Positions 7,825-18,735 of a stretch of DNA of 25,316 nt are shown piece by piece. The DNA comes from JBEAOO01 sp041164825 (lineage in GTDB: Bacteria > Pseudomonadota > Gammaproteobacteria > Burkholderiales > Burkholderiaceae_C). Below the pieces are notes generated by a model that had not been told where the DNA came from, did no database searches, and saw only the letters and a list, made by a program, of their open reading frames with translations. How positions within the stretch are numbered: position 1 is the stretch's first letter; each line of letters opens with the position of its first letter. The stretch is taken from positions 1 through 25,316 of the forward strand of contig JBEAOO010000322.1 of assembly GCA_041164825.1 (NCBI GenBank), written 5' to 3'. The position numbers were made by a program, and so were the translations under genes.

Positions 7825-8175
7825 TCACGGCTGCCCGAACCCGCTCAACGCAGGGCGGGGCGCTTGCGATGTGCAGAATTTGTTCAGGTTCGAGCGCCGC
7901 TCAGATGCCCAAGCGCTGCGCTCGATCAGAAAAAACTCCACCCGCCGGTTGCTTGCCCGGCCCGATTCGCTGGCATTGCTGGCCAGCGGCTCGCGCTCGC
8001 CGCAGCCTTCCACGGCAAGGCGGCAGCTGCTCACGCCGCGTTGGCCCAAGCAGCTGCGCACCGAGGCGGCGCGGTCGACCGACAGCGTCTGGTTCATCGC
8101 CTCGCCGCCGGTGTTGTCGGGGTGGCCCACCACGGTGAAGTCGCTCGGCACATTGAGCTTGAGCCTTGCGCACAC
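7825..8175 (-). pseudogene. Truncated OmpA-like C-terminal domain remnant
   Basis: This frame contains the second half of an OmpA-like peptidoglycan-binding domain: FTVVGHPDNTGGEAMNQTLS, then VDRAASVRSCLGQRGV and SNRRVEFFLIER. The Asp after VGHP and the Arg of VDRAASV correspond to residues that hold diaminopimelate in OmpA. The first strand and helix of the domain (the FDFD..-like part) are missing. The only start is a GTG at 8175 with no convincing ribosome site and no signal peptide. After the domain there are ~30 unrelated residues. It lies in the same frame as the coiled-coil/TM protein upstream, separated by one TGA and 17 codons. I infer a decayed gene formerly encoding coiled coil, TM and OmpA domain. 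Confidence 0.6.
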
Positions 8176-8226
8176 ACCGGGCGGTCTGACGGCGCACAGA
8201 CCACGGCGATGGGCCGCCGAGCCGGC

Positions 8227-8649
8227 TCAGCGCCCCAGGCCCCAGCCCGCCAACGCGATGGCAGCGCCCGCGGCTGCCACCACCAGCGCCGCCACCCCGG
8301 CCGACAACCAGCGCAGCCGCACGCGGTGCGCCTCCACGCGTTGCACCAGTTCGCTGTTTTGCGCGGCCAACTGTTCGATCAAGGCGGCCGAGGCTTGCAG
8401 TTGGCTGTGCAGCTCGGCCGACTGCGTGTCCAGCGCCTGCAGCCGCTGCATCAAGGCGGCCAAGGCGTGGGCTTGATCCGTGTCGGCGTCCGAGCCCGTG
8501 CCCGCGGGCGTCGCCGCGGCGGCATCGCGCGTGGTTTTGCGCGATACCGCCGTCCACAGTTTTTTGGCACCATCGGCCACCGCCGGCGCGGTGGCAATCA
8601 CGTCCGTCCACGGCACGGTTTTCAGCAGCGTCATCCAGCCCAGGGCCAT
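8227..8649 (-). CDS. Small coiled-coil, single-TM membrane protein
   Basis: I do not recognise a named family. The 140-residue product starts at ATG 8649 after a GGGGGAG ribosome site. It has a conserved-looking N-terminal segment (MALGWMTLLKTVPWTDVIAT), an Ala/Thr/Asp linker, then a probable coiled coil at about residues 60-108 (LMQRLQALDTQSAELHSQLQ and on). A single membrane helix follows at about 113-137, and the protein ends two residues later with GR. It starts 36 bp after the Tll0287-like gene, so the two are probably co-transcribed. The stop directly after the helix, with an OmpA remnant in the same frame beyond, suggests that the C-terminal periplasmic domain has been lost. Whether the shortened protein is functional is open. 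Confidence 0.65.
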   Translation of the reverse strand: MALGWMTLLKTVPWTDVIATAPAVADGAKKLWTAVSRKTTRDAAAATPAGTGSDADTDQAHALAALMQRLQALDTQSAELHSQLQASAALIEQLAAQNSELVQRVEAHRVRLRWLSAGVAALVVAAAGAAIALAGWGLGR

Positions 8650-8685
8650 GGTGTGGGGCTCCCCCTCAGAACGGTGAATGAATCT

Positions 8686-9633
8686 TCATGCGCGAGCCCG
8701 GGCCGGGCGGCGCACGGCCACCAGCATCAGGCCCGCCGCACCGGCCAAGGCCAACAGCCCGGCGCCCCAAGCCGCGGGCGAGAGGCCGGCGCGCAGCACG
8801 TCCCAAGGTTGGGGCAGCGGCACCATCACGCTGATGATGCCTGCCGGTTGCCCGGCCACATAACCAAAGCCCCCACCGCCGTTGAACATGGCGTTGGTCT
8901 TCAAAAATGCCGGCGCCTTGTCGGCCGAATCGTGGCACTTCAGGCAGCTGCTTTGCGCAATCACCGCACGTGCGTACAGCAGCTGGCCTGCACCGGTGGT
9001 GCGCCAGTGCTCCAGCGGCAGTGGGGCCGGGGCGCTGTTGCTGTTGCTGCCACCGCTGCGCAAGGCCGCGGCCTCAGGCTGGGCCTTGGACTGGCCTTGC
9101 AAAGCGTCCAGCGCACGCACTTCATCGGCGGTCGGCTGGTTGTTCGGGTTCAGCACGCTGCGCGCGGTCATGCGGTATTGCAGGCGGCTGCCCGACGAGG
9201 TCACCACATCGGCCAGCTCGCGCTGAATCAGCGCCGGGTTCTTCCAGTAATAGAACTCCACTTGGTCCATGGCCGCGCGCTCCGAGCCGGCCGCCGCCGC
9301 CGCTGCCGCGCTGCCATTCAGACCCGCCACACTGGCATCGGGCGCGTACACCGAGCGGGTCAAAAAGCTGCCCGGCAACTTGGCCTGTGTGCCCTGCGTG
9401 CGCACATGCACGCCGCCATATTGCGAGGCCCAGCGGCCCACGTTCTCCGTCATGTCGGCCACCGCGCGGCCTTCGTTCACGGCCTGGTTCAACACCATCG
9501 TGTCCAGTGCCGACCAGGCTGCATACGCCACCCCACCCAGCAGCAAGGCCGCGCAGCCGAGGGCCAGTGGCAGCGAGGACGCCGCGGCAGGCGCGCGCGG
9601 CAAAGCAGAATCAACGTGGGGACGTGTGGCCAT
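8686..9633 (-). CDS. Membrane-anchored Tll0287-like (DUF3365) c-type haem-domain protein
   Basis: This 315-residue protein has one N-terminal membrane helix (about 21-41), a periplasmic domain (about 42-283) and a second helix (about 286-306), ending in a basic tail. The periplasmic part matches the Tll0287-like/DUF3365 domain. It carries a covalent haem motif CLKCH (230-234), followed by a conserved Gly-rich block (GGGGFGYVAGQPAGIISVMV). Features such as WASQYGGVHVRTQ and FYYWKNPALIQRELAD are typical. Known relatives are haem sensor modules, often fused to kinases, cyclases or chemoreceptors. Here no output domain is fused, so signalling would have to go through a partner such as the small protein 36 bp downstream. 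Electron transfer is an alternative role. A low-complexity poly-Ala stretch lies near residues 109-115. Confidence 0.8.
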   Translation of the reverse strand: MATRPHVDSALPRAPAAASSLPLALGCAALLLGGVAYAAWSALDTMVLNQAVNEGRAVADMTENVGRWASQYGGVHVRTQGTQAKLPGSFLTRSVYAPDASVAGLNGSAAAAAAAGSERAAMDQVEFYYWKNPALIQRELADVVTSSGSRLQYRMTARSVLNPNNQPTADEVRALDALQGQSKAQPEAAALRSGGSNSNSAPAPLPLEHWRTTGAGQLLYARAVIAQSSCLKCHDSADKAPAFLKTNAMFNGGGGFGYVAGQPAGIISVMVPLPQPWDVLRAGLSPAAWGAGLLALAGAAGLMLVAVRRPARARA

Positions 9634-9826
9634 GACAGGGGATCGAGCTGTTGTAAGTATCCGGGCGATTGTGCCCGCCGTGAACAGCCCGAACTGTGTC
9701 TGACAGCTGGTGAGCGGTGAAATGCGCTTGGCTGCCGGGCTTCACGAGAAATCGCACGGCCGCTCCGCAGTGGCCTCATCCCGCTTGGTGGGCCTCACGC
9801 GATGCGGCAGCAGGTCTGGGGCGCGC

Positions 9827-10213
9827 TCAGCGCAACAGCTGCAGCAGCCAGCCCAAGCCCGCCAAGCCCATCAGTGCGCCGACCGACGCGATGCTCAGCC
9901 CAAAGCCCAGCGCGCGCCGCGCCGGGTCTTGTGCGTAAGCCACCGCATAGAGCGCCCGCCCCACCAGCCACACGGCACCCACTGCCGCCATCCACGCCGG
10001 TGACCAAAACCGTGCCGCCAGCCACAGCGCCGGCAGAAACACCACCAGCAATTCCAGCGTGTTCATCTGCACCCGGTAGGCCCGCTCAAACAGCGGGTGG
10101 CCGGTGGTGGCGGGCGCTTGCACTTGGTAAGCCTCCCGGGCTTTGCCGACGAGCGCGCCGAAGACCAGGTATTGCAGCAAAGCGAGCAGGGTGATGAGTT
10201 CGATGGCGGGCAT
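9827..10213 (-). CDS. MAPEG-family membrane protein
   Basis: This 128-residue integral membrane protein has four hydrophobic helices. It begins MPAIELITLLALLQYLVFGA and continues VGKAREAYQVQAP, then FERAYRVQMNTLELLVVFLP. The E-R-x-x-R-x-x-x-N-x-x-E pattern is the signature of the MAPEG superfamily (membrane-associated proteins in eicosanoid and glutathione metabolism). Bacterial members are often glutathione-transferase-like, with unknown substrates. I chose ATG 10213; a GTG 12 codons upstream is possible but would add residues not seen in the family. There is no strong ribosome site. It follows the DUF2277 gene after 70 bp on the same strand. Confidence 0.82.
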   Translation of the reverse strand: MPAIELITLLALLQYLVFGALVGKAREAYQVQAPATTGHPLFERAYRVQMNTLELLVVFLPALWLAARFWSPAWMAAVGAVWLVGRALYAVAYAQDPARRALGFGLSIASVGALMGLAGLGWLLQLLR

Positions 10214-10283
10214 GAGGAGGTCAGTGGTTGAAGGGCACAGATCATGCACCGGTTGCAGCGCGTTGCCGGCCCTGGGCAGCGAC

Positions 10284-10553
10284 TCAGCGCGTGTAGCGCT
10301 CAGCGTTGCGCGCCCGGGCCTTGGCGGCCTCGTCGTCGCGGTTTTTGGCCGGGGCCGCCGTGATCAAGCCCGACACCAAAGCGCGGGCGGCTTGCGCCAC
10401 GTCCGCCACCGCGCGGTCAAACGCTGCTTGGTTCGCCTGCGACGGCACGCTGAAGCCACTGAGCTTGCGCACAAATTGCAGCGACGCATCGCGGACCTCC
10501 AGCTCCGTGGCCGGCGGCTCAAAGTTGAACAAGGTTCGAATGTTGCGGCACAT
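10284..10553 (-). CDS. DUF2277 family protein
   Basis: This small cytoplasmic protein has 89 residues. It starts MCRNIRTLFNFEPPATELEV, the near-invariant opening of DUF2277, followed by LQFVRKLSGFSVPSQANQAA and the helical AFDRAVADVAQAAR. The end is basic and polar. Function is unknown. ATG 10553 is chosen because it gives the conserved MCRNI start and has GGAG upstream; an in-frame start 14 codons earlier overlaps the kinase gene and is unlikely. It starts 38 bp after the histidine kinase stop and may be read from the same transcript, but it has no known link to two-component signalling. Confidence 0.85.
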   Translation of the reverse strand: MCRNIRTLFNFEPPATELEVRDASLQFVRKLSGFSVPSQANQAAFDRAVADVAQAARALVSGLITAAPAKNRDDEAAKARARNAERYTR

Positions 10554-10591
10554 GGCGGCTCCGTGCATCAAGACCAGGAAAAGATGAGCAC

Positions 10592-12127
10592 TCACCCCGT
10601 CAACGGCAAGCCCATGCGCACCCGCAGCCCATGCGGCGCCAGGTTGCCCACGGTCACTTGGCCCTCGTGGCGCTCGACGATTTCTTTGACGATGGCCAGG
10701 CCGAGGCCGCAGCCGTTGCCGGTGGTGGCGACGCGGAAGAAGCGCTCGAACACGCGCGGTTGCAGCTCGGCCGGGATGCCGGGGCCGTTGTCGTCAACCT
10801 CGACCACGGCGTGGCCTTGTTCGCCAGCGCGGGCGCGCACGGTGACTTCGGCGCCGGGGCCGGCGTAGCGCAGCGCGTTGTCGATGACGTTGCTGAAGGC
10901 TTCGCGCAGCAGCAGGGCATTGCCTTGCACCCAGAGCGGGCCCAAGGCGTGCGCGGTGTCGCTGGCTGCGGGCACTCCGCTGGCCGCCACGCTGGCGGTG
11001 TGCGGGCCGTGCAGCGGTGCGCTGTCGCCCGGCGTGACGTCGCTGTCGTCCATGCCCAGATCGATGCCGGCCTTGAGCGCGCGCGGCACCATCTCGGCCG
11101 TCAACTCGTGCATCAACTTGCGCAAATCAAAACGGCTGCGGCCGAGCGCGGCGGCCGACTCGGGCTCGGCGCGGGCGAGTGTGAGCAGCTGGGTGACCAG
11201 GTGGGCGCTGCGGGTGGCGCTGTCGTGCACGCGGTGCAGGCGGGCTTGCAGATCGGGGTCGCTGGTTTGGTTGAGGGCCAACTCGGTCTGGCTTTTCAGG
11301 CCGGCCAGTGGCGTGCGCAGCTGATGCGCGGCGTCGCTGATGAAGCGCTGCTGCGTGGCCACATTGCCTTGCACGGCGGCCAGCAAGCTGTTGAGCGCAC
11401 CGAGCAGCGAGCGCAGTTCCTCGGGCGGCGCGTTGAGCTTGAGCGGCGCCAAATCGTTGGGCGCGCGGCGCTCCACCAGCGCGCGCATGCGGTCGAGCGG
11501 GGCCAGGCCGGCGCGGATGCCGGCCCAGATGATCATGGTCATCAGCGCGATCAGGCCAGAGAGCGGCAGCACGATGTCGCCCAAAATATCGCGCGCCAGT
11601 TTGTCGCGCGCAGCGCGGCCGCGGGCCATCTGCACCAGCATGGTTTGGCGCTGGCTGCCGTCTTCGCCGTAGGCCAAAAACATGGCGGCCACGCGCATGG
11701 GCACGCCGTCGATGGTGGCGTTGTAGAGCTGGGTCTCGCCCAGGCGCGTGGGGTCGGCGCCGGGCGGCGCGGGCAGGGTGCGGTTGCCGAGGATGAACTG
11801 GCCCGGCGGCGTGCTCACGGTGTAGAACACGCGGTCGTCGGGGTCGCTCTCGATGATGTCTTGCGCGGCGCGCGGGAAGTCGATGAACAGGCCGTTGCCG
11901 ATGGGCTTGACCTGCCGCGACAGCGCGCGCGTGGCTTGCGAGAGGTTGGCGTCAATGGCCTGGTTGGCGTAACGCGCGGCACCCAGGTAGCTCACCCAGG
12001 CGCCGGCCAGCCAGAGCACGATCTGCGGCAGCAGCAGCCAGAGCAGCAGTTGCCCGTGCAGCGAGCGCCCGGGGCGCAGCAGGCCAATGGCAGCCAGCGT
12101 GCGGCCGAAGGAGCGCGAGATCGCCAT
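10592..12127 (-). CDS. Sensor histidine kinase (TctE/QseC type)
   Basis: This 511-residue inner-membrane kinase pairs with the response regulator 23 bp upstream. It has a first TM helix at about 27-49, a periplasmic sensor region (about 50-180) like that of TctE-type kinases, a second TM helix at about 182-204, and a HAMP-like linker. The phosphoacceptor H-box is AAHQLRTPLAGLKSQ with His268. The ATP-binding domain has an N-box (NVIDNALRYAG, about 413-423), G1 (DDNGPGIP, 445-452) and G2 (GCGLGLAIV, 472-480). An extra low-complexity stretch at about 359-398, rich in Ala/Ser/Pro/Asp, interrupts the catalytic domain before the N-box. TctE relatives sense tricarboxylates, but no tricarboxylate transporter gene is nearby, so the ligand is unknown. 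Confidence 0.9.
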   Translation of the reverse strand: MAISRSFGRTLAAIGLLRPGRSLHGQLLLWLLLPQIVLWLAGAWVSYLGAARYANQAIDANLSQATRALSRQVKPIGNGLFIDFPRAAQDIIESDPDDRVFYTVSTPPGQFILGNRTLPAPPGADPTRLGETQLYNATIDGVPMRVAAMFLAYGEDGSQRQTMLVQMARGRAARDKLARDILGDIVLPLSGLIALMTMIIWAGIRAGLAPLDRMRALVERRAPNDLAPLKLNAPPEELRSLLGALNSLLAAVQGNVATQQRFISDAAHQLRTPLAGLKSQTELALNQTSDPDLQARLHRVHDSATRSAHLVTQLLTLARAEPESAAALGRSRFDLRKLMHELTAEMVPRALKAGIDLGMDDSDVTPGDSAPLHGPHTASVAASGVPAASDTAHALGPLWVQGNALLLREAFSNVIDNALRYAGPGAEVTVRARAGEQGHAVVEVDDNGPGIPAELQPRVFERFFRVATTGNGCGLGLAIVKEIVERHEGQVTVGNLAPHGLRVRMGLPLTG

Positions 12128-12150
12128 GGCTCAGCGCCTGCCGCTGTGCC

Positions 12151-12855
12151 TCAGGCCGCCTGGGTTTCGAGCAAGTAGCCCAAACCGCGCACGGTGCGGA
12201 TCGACAAACCAGAGTGCTCCAGCTTGCGGCGCAGGCGGTGCACATAGACCTCCACCGAGCCGGCGCTGCCGGTGTCGCCGCCGGCTTTGTCGACCTTCTC
12301 GGCCTTGTCGGACGAGCCCCAGGCTTGAGCGATCTGGTCCTTGGTGACCACCTTGTCGCGCTGCTGCAGCAGCAGTTCCAGCAGCAGCCATTCGCGCGGG
12401 CTGAGCTCGATGACGTCGCCGTTGACGGTGGCGCGGCGGGCTTCGCGGTCGAGCAACAGGCGGCCCATTTCCAGCTGGCTGACGCTGGCCGTGGGCTTGG
12501 CGCGGCGCAGCAGGGCGCGCAAGCGGGCTTCGAGTTCGGGGAAGTCGAAGGGCTTGGTGAGGTAGTCGTCGGCACCCGCATTGAGGCCGGCCACGCGGTG
12601 CTCCAGGCCATCGAGCGCGGTCAGCACCAGCACGGCCACCTCGCGCTTGGCGGCGCGCACGCGGCGCAGCACGGTGAGGCCGTCGAGCATGGGCAGGCCG
12701 AGGTCGAGCACGGCCAAGTCAAACGGGTGGCGCATCAGCAGGTACTCGGCCACCGGGCCGTTGTCGGCCACCTCCACCTCAAAGCCGGCTTGGCGCAGCT
12801 TGGTCGACAGCGCGTCGGCCAGGATGGGGTCGTCTTCGGCGAGCAGCAAATTCAT
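12151..12855 (-). CDS. OmpR-family response regulator (TctD/QseB type)
   Basis: This 234-residue DNA-binding regulator is phosphorylated by the adjacent kinase. The receiver domain (1-112) has the acidic pair Asp8/Asp9, phosphoacceptor Asp51 (VLDLGLPMLDG) and Lys101 (LTKPFDFPELE). The C-terminal winged-helix domain includes LSPREWLLLELLLQQ and VEVYVHRLRRKLEHSGLSIR with TVRGLGYLLE. Between the helix ending QAWG (180) and VEVYVHRL (201) there is an unusually long Lys/Gly/Asp-rich insert (SSDKAEKVDKAGGDTGSAGS); most relatives have roughly five to ten residues there. The gene starts 9 bp after the spermidine-synthase-like stop, so it probably shares a transcript with it. Confidence 0.93.
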   Translation of the reverse strand: MNLLLAEDDPILADALSTKLRQAGFEVEVADNGPVAEYLLMRHPFDLAVLDLGLPMLDGLTVLRRVRAAKREVAVLVLTALDGLEHRVAGLNAGADDYLTKPFDFPELEARLRALLRRAKPTASVSQLEMGRLLLDREARRATVNGDVIELSPREWLLLELLLQQRDKVVTKDQIAQAWGSSDKAEKVDKAGGDTGSAGSVEVYVHRLRRKLEHSGLSIRTVRGLGYLLETQAA

Positions 12856-12864
12856 GCGCTGAGC

Positions 12865-13620
12865 TTACCCGTTGTCGGCGGCGTTCTGAGCGTTCAGCAC
12901 ATCGCGCAAGCGCAGCCGCGCATCGGTCAATTGGCCCCACGCTTCAGGCCCCATGCCGGCGGGTGCGCGCAAGCGGCCGGGTGTGCGCCAGCGCGGCCAC
13001 GTCTGCCGCGAGGCCAGGGCGATGCGGTTGCCGCCTTCGCTGTCGGCGTCGTCGAGCAGCAGCGGCAATTGGCCGCTGGCCAGGCGCAGCCGCTCGGTGA
13101 TGAGCGGGCAGCGCGGGTCGGCCAGCGGCAGGTTGACGATCAGCAGGCCGTCGGCGGCCAGTGCGTGCACGCAGTCGTCGTAAAACGCCTGGCTGCACAG
13201 CACCTCGGGCAGGCCTTCGTGGTCGAAGCCATCGATCAACAGCGCATCAAATGCGCCCTCAGTGCGCGCCAAGTGCGCCGCGCCATCGACACACAGCACC
13301 TGCAGCCGCGCGTCGTCGGCGGGCAGCTCAAACTCGCTGCGCAGCGCGATCACCTTCGGGTCGATCTCCAGCACCGTCAGCGTGCTGGCCGGCATGTGGC
13401 TGTGGATGAAACGCAGCATGGTGCCGCCGCCCAGCCCCACCATGGCGATGCGGCGCGGCGCCGGGTGCCACTGCAGCGCGGCCAGCATGGTGCGTGTGTA
13501 GTCGAGCAGCAGGGTGTGCGGCGCGTTGCGCTGCACGCGGCTCTGGATGGCGCCGTCGCCAAACTGCAGGGTCAGGGTTTGCGCATCGCGCGAGCGGTAG
13601 ACGCGGGGGGTTTCAGGCAT
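12865..13620 (-). CDS. Spermidine synthase-like (SAM-binding) protein
   Basis: This 251-residue cytoplasmic protein has a Rossmann methyltransferase fold. The SAM/dcSAM glycine loop is MVGLGGGTML (60-69), followed by the acidic end of strand 2, VLEIDP (83-88), and DALLIDGFD, similar to the catalytic strand of polyamine synthases. The N-terminal half (QTLTLQFGDGAIQSRVQR, LLLDYTRTMLAAL) resembles a spermidine synthase core with a shortened N-terminal domain. Proteins of this group are often annotated as spermidine synthase, but real putrescine aminopropyltransferase activity is doubtful without more of the substrate residues. Start ATG 13620 overlaps the end of the upstream yoaK-like gene by 8 bp, indicating translational coupling. 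A longer start upstream would overlap further and adds nothing family-like. Confidence 0.8.
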   Translation of the reverse strand: MPETPRVYRSRDAQTLTLQFGDGAIQSRVQRNAPHTLLLDYTRTMLAALQWHPAPRRIAMVGLGGGTMLRFIHSHMPASTLTVLEIDPKVIALRSEFELPADDARLQVLCVDGAAHLARTEGAFDALLIDGFDHEGLPEVLCSQAFYDDCVHALAADGLLIVNLPLADPRCPLITERLRLASGQLPLLLDDADSEGGNRIALASRQTWPRWRTPGRLRAPAGMGPEAWGQLTDARLRLRDVLNAQNAADNG

Positions 13621-14368
13621 GGTGGCGGTGGGCTTGCACGTCGAGCCAGACGGCGGGTGCGGCCAGCAGCGCCAGCCCGATGGCAAACGGCACGGTGGCG
13701 CTGTAGCCCAGGTGTTTGAACATCAGGGCACCGATCACGCCGCCGCCAAAAAACAGCGCCAGCAGCGTCGACAACATCGCGAGCTTGTCGCGGTTGGCCA
13801 CCACGGCGGGGCGCTGCGGGGTGTCGGCGCTGCGGTTCCAGTAGAGCAGGCGGCCGAGCTCGATGCCGAGGTCAGTGATCACGCCGGTCATGTGCGTGGT
13901 GCGGATTTCGGCGTGCGAGATTTTGGTGACGATGGCGTTTTGCAGGCCCATGATGAAGCACAGCAGCAGCACGGTGCTGGGCACCAGCAGCTGGGCGAAG
14001 TTGTGCAGGTTGGCGCCCGCCACGCCAAACAGCAGCAGGAGCGCCGCCTCCAGCAGCAGCGCCAGCGCGTACTTGCTTTGCAGCTCGCGTCGGCGCGCCC
14101 AGCTGATGAGCACGGTGGTGGTGGCCGCGCCTGCCACAAAGGCCAGCAGCGAGGCCAAGCCCGCCAGCGCCAGCGCGATGCTGCCCACGGCCAGGTCGTC
14201 GGCCATGGCCGAGACGATGCCGCTCATGTGGGAGGTGTAGCGCTGCACCGCCAAAAAGCCGCCCGCGTTGATGGCGCCCGCCACAAAGGCCAGCACGCCG
14301 CCGAGTTGGCGGTTGCGGCGCCGGCTGCGCTCGCGGCCGGCCAGGCGCTGCAGAAAAGGGATCGGCAT
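13613..14368 (-). CDS. YoaK/DUF1275 family membrane protein
   Basis: This 251-residue integral membrane protein of the DUF1275 (YoaK) family has about six hydrophobic helices. Typical blocks are LAFVAGAINAGGFLAVQRYT with SHMSG just after, then CFIMGLQNAIVTKISHAEIR and TTHMTGVITDLGIELGR. The paired SHMSG and THMTG motifs are diagnostic. Molecular function is unknown; it is often called a membrane or transporter-like protein. It starts 30 bp after the threonine aldolase stop, and its own stop lies inside the start of the spermidine-synthase-like gene. Confidence 0.9.
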   Translation of the reverse strand: MPIPFLQRLAGRERSRRRNRQLGGVLAFVAGAINAGGFLAVQRYTSHMSGIVSAMADDLAVGSIALALAGLASLLAFVAGAATTTVLISWARRRELQSKYALALLLEAALLLLFGVAGANLHNFAQLLVPSTVLLLCFIMGLQNAIVTKISHAEIRTTHMTGVITDLGIELGRLLYWNRSADTPQRPAVVANRDKLAMLSTLLALFFGGGVIGALMFKHLGYSATVPFAIGLALLAAPAVWLDVQAHRHHA

Positions 14369-14398
14369 GTGCGCAGCGGTCCGGCTGGGCGTCGCCGT

Positions 14399-15484
14399 TC
14401 AGCTCGCCAAGCCAGCGCGCAGCGCGGCGTCGGCGATGGCCGCGGCAAACGCATCCACGCCGGCCTCGCTGCTGTCCCACGAGCACATGAAGCGGCAGCC
14501 GCCACCGGCGATGAACTCGTAGAAGCGCCAGCCTTGCGCGTGCAGATGCTGCACGGCGGCGGGCGGCAGCACCGCGAACACCGCATTGGCTTGCGGCTGG
14601 CGCAACACCTGCACGCCGGGCAGGTCGTGCAGCCGCGCGCACAGCCGCTGCGCCATCGCGTTGGCGTGGGCCGCGTTGCGCAGCCAGGTGTTGTTGTCGA
14701 GCAGACCCAGCCAGGGGGCGGAAATGAAGCGCATCTTCGACGCCAGCTGGCCGGCCTGCTTGACGCGGTAGGCGAAGTCTTCGCTCAGCGTGCGGTCAAA
14801 AAACAGCACCGCCTCGCCCACGGCCAGGCCATTTTTGGTGCCACCCAGACACAGCACGTCCACGCCGGCGCGCCAGGTCACGTCGGCCGGGCTGGCGCCG
14901 AGCGCCGCCAAGGCGTTGGCAAAACGCGCGCCGTCCATGTGCACCTTGAGCTGGTGCTGGCGGGCGGTGGCGCTGAGCGCGTGCAGCTCGGCCAGTGAGT
15001 ACACCGTGCCCATCTCGGTCGACTGCGTGATCGACAGCACCTTGGGCTTGGGGTAGTGGATGTCGCGCCGCTTGGTGACCAGCGCCTCGACGGCGGCGGG
15101 CGTGAGCTTGCCCTCGCGTGCCGAGGCGCTGTCGTTTTCAGCCACCAAGAGCTTGGAGCCGTTGGAGAAAAACTCCGGCCCGCCGCACTCATCGGTTTCG
15201 ATGTGGGCGGTGGGCGAGCAGATCACCGAGTGGTAGCTCTGGCACAGGCTGGCCAGCGCCAGCGAGTTGGCCGCCGTGCCGTTGAAGACGAAGTAGACGT
15301 CGCAGTCGGTCTCGAACACCTCGCGCAGCCGGTCGGCCACGCGCTGCGTCCAGGTGTCGTCGCCATAAGCCGGCTCGTGGCCGCTGGCGTTGGCCTGCAC
15401 CAGCCAGTGCAGCGCCTCTGGGCACATGCCGGCGTAGTTGTCGCTGGCGAAGTGTTCTTTGAGGGCGGCGGTGGCTTCAGGCAT
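14399..15484 (-). CDS. ltaE: Low-specificity L-threonine aldolase
   Basis: This 361-residue PLP enzyme splits L-threonine or allo-threonine into glycine and acetaldehyde in the cytoplasm. The fold-type I signature is clear: FASDNYAGMCPEALHWLVQA at the N terminus, then YGDDTWTQRV, FNGTAANSLAL and HIETDECGGPEFF. KVHMDGARFANALAALG contains the PLP-binding Asp, and the Schiff-base lysine is Lys217 in LGGTKNGLAVGE. I prefer ATG 15484 (MPEATAALKEHF), with GAGAAG upstream, to an in-frame start 11 codons earlier. It lies 33 bp downstream of gcvP on the same strand. Co-location with glycine cleavage makes sense because its product glycine is the substrate of that system, and riboswitch control could extend to it. 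Confidence 0.92.
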   Translation of the reverse strand: MPEATAALKEHFASDNYAGMCPEALHWLVQANASGHEPAYGDDTWTQRVADRLREVFETDCDVYFVFNGTAANSLALASLCQSYHSVICSPTAHIETDECGGPEFFSNGSKLLVAENDSASAREGKLTPAAVEALVTKRRDIHYPKPKVLSITQSTEMGTVYSLAELHALSATARQHQLKVHMDGARFANALAALGASPADVTWRAGVDVLCLGGTKNGLAVGEAVLFFDRTLSEDFAYRVKQAGQLASKMRFISAPWLGLLDNNTWLRNAAHANAMAQRLCARLHDLPGVQVLRQPQANAVFAVLPPAAVQHLHAQGWRFYEFIAGGGCRFMCSWDSSEAGVDAFAAAIADAALRAGLAS

Positions 15485-15517
15485 GGTCTTCTCTCTGTTC
15501 AACAGCAGGGCTGCCAA

Positions 15518-18463
<2,946 letters not shown>

Positions 18464-18582
18464 GGGCAGAACCTCGGCAACAACTACAACGGCATCAAAC
18501 GACCGTCACGACGCATGACAGCGGCGCCGGACAGGCAAACAGGGGTGGGGCCGGGTGTGTGCTGCGGCCTGCGCCCACCGCT

Positions 18583-18652
18583 CACCGGCGACGCGTCGCC
18601 GGTGGCCCGCCGTGCGCCCGCACGGCTGGGCTGGGTGGGCGCCGCAGCGCCC
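18583..18652 (-). repeat. Cluster of three hairpins in the gcvH-gcvP spacer
   Basis: There are three consecutive palindromes: a perfect 22-nt palindrome at 18583-18604 (half-site CACCGGCGACG); GCCGTGC-GCCC-GCACGGC at 18609-18626; and GGGCGC-CGCA-GCGCCC at 18637-18652. They occupy the middle of the 272-bp gap and are on the transcribed strand of the gcv operon. They may set relative GcvH/GcvP levels by mRNA processing or partial termination. Confidence 0.6.
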
Positions 18653-18735
18653 GTGTGCCCCTTCAAGCGTGATGGGCGCGCTGGCTCAGCCTCTCCATCG
18701 AGCTGAACCCGGCGCTGCGCATCAAGCGTTGTGAC

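Noticed and set aside
7901..8611. A 236-codon minus-strand frame overlapping the coiled-coil and OmpA-remnant genes
   Set aside because: Its composition is Arg/Gly/Ala-rich without a domain, while the other minus frame shows coiled coil, TM and OmpA motifs.
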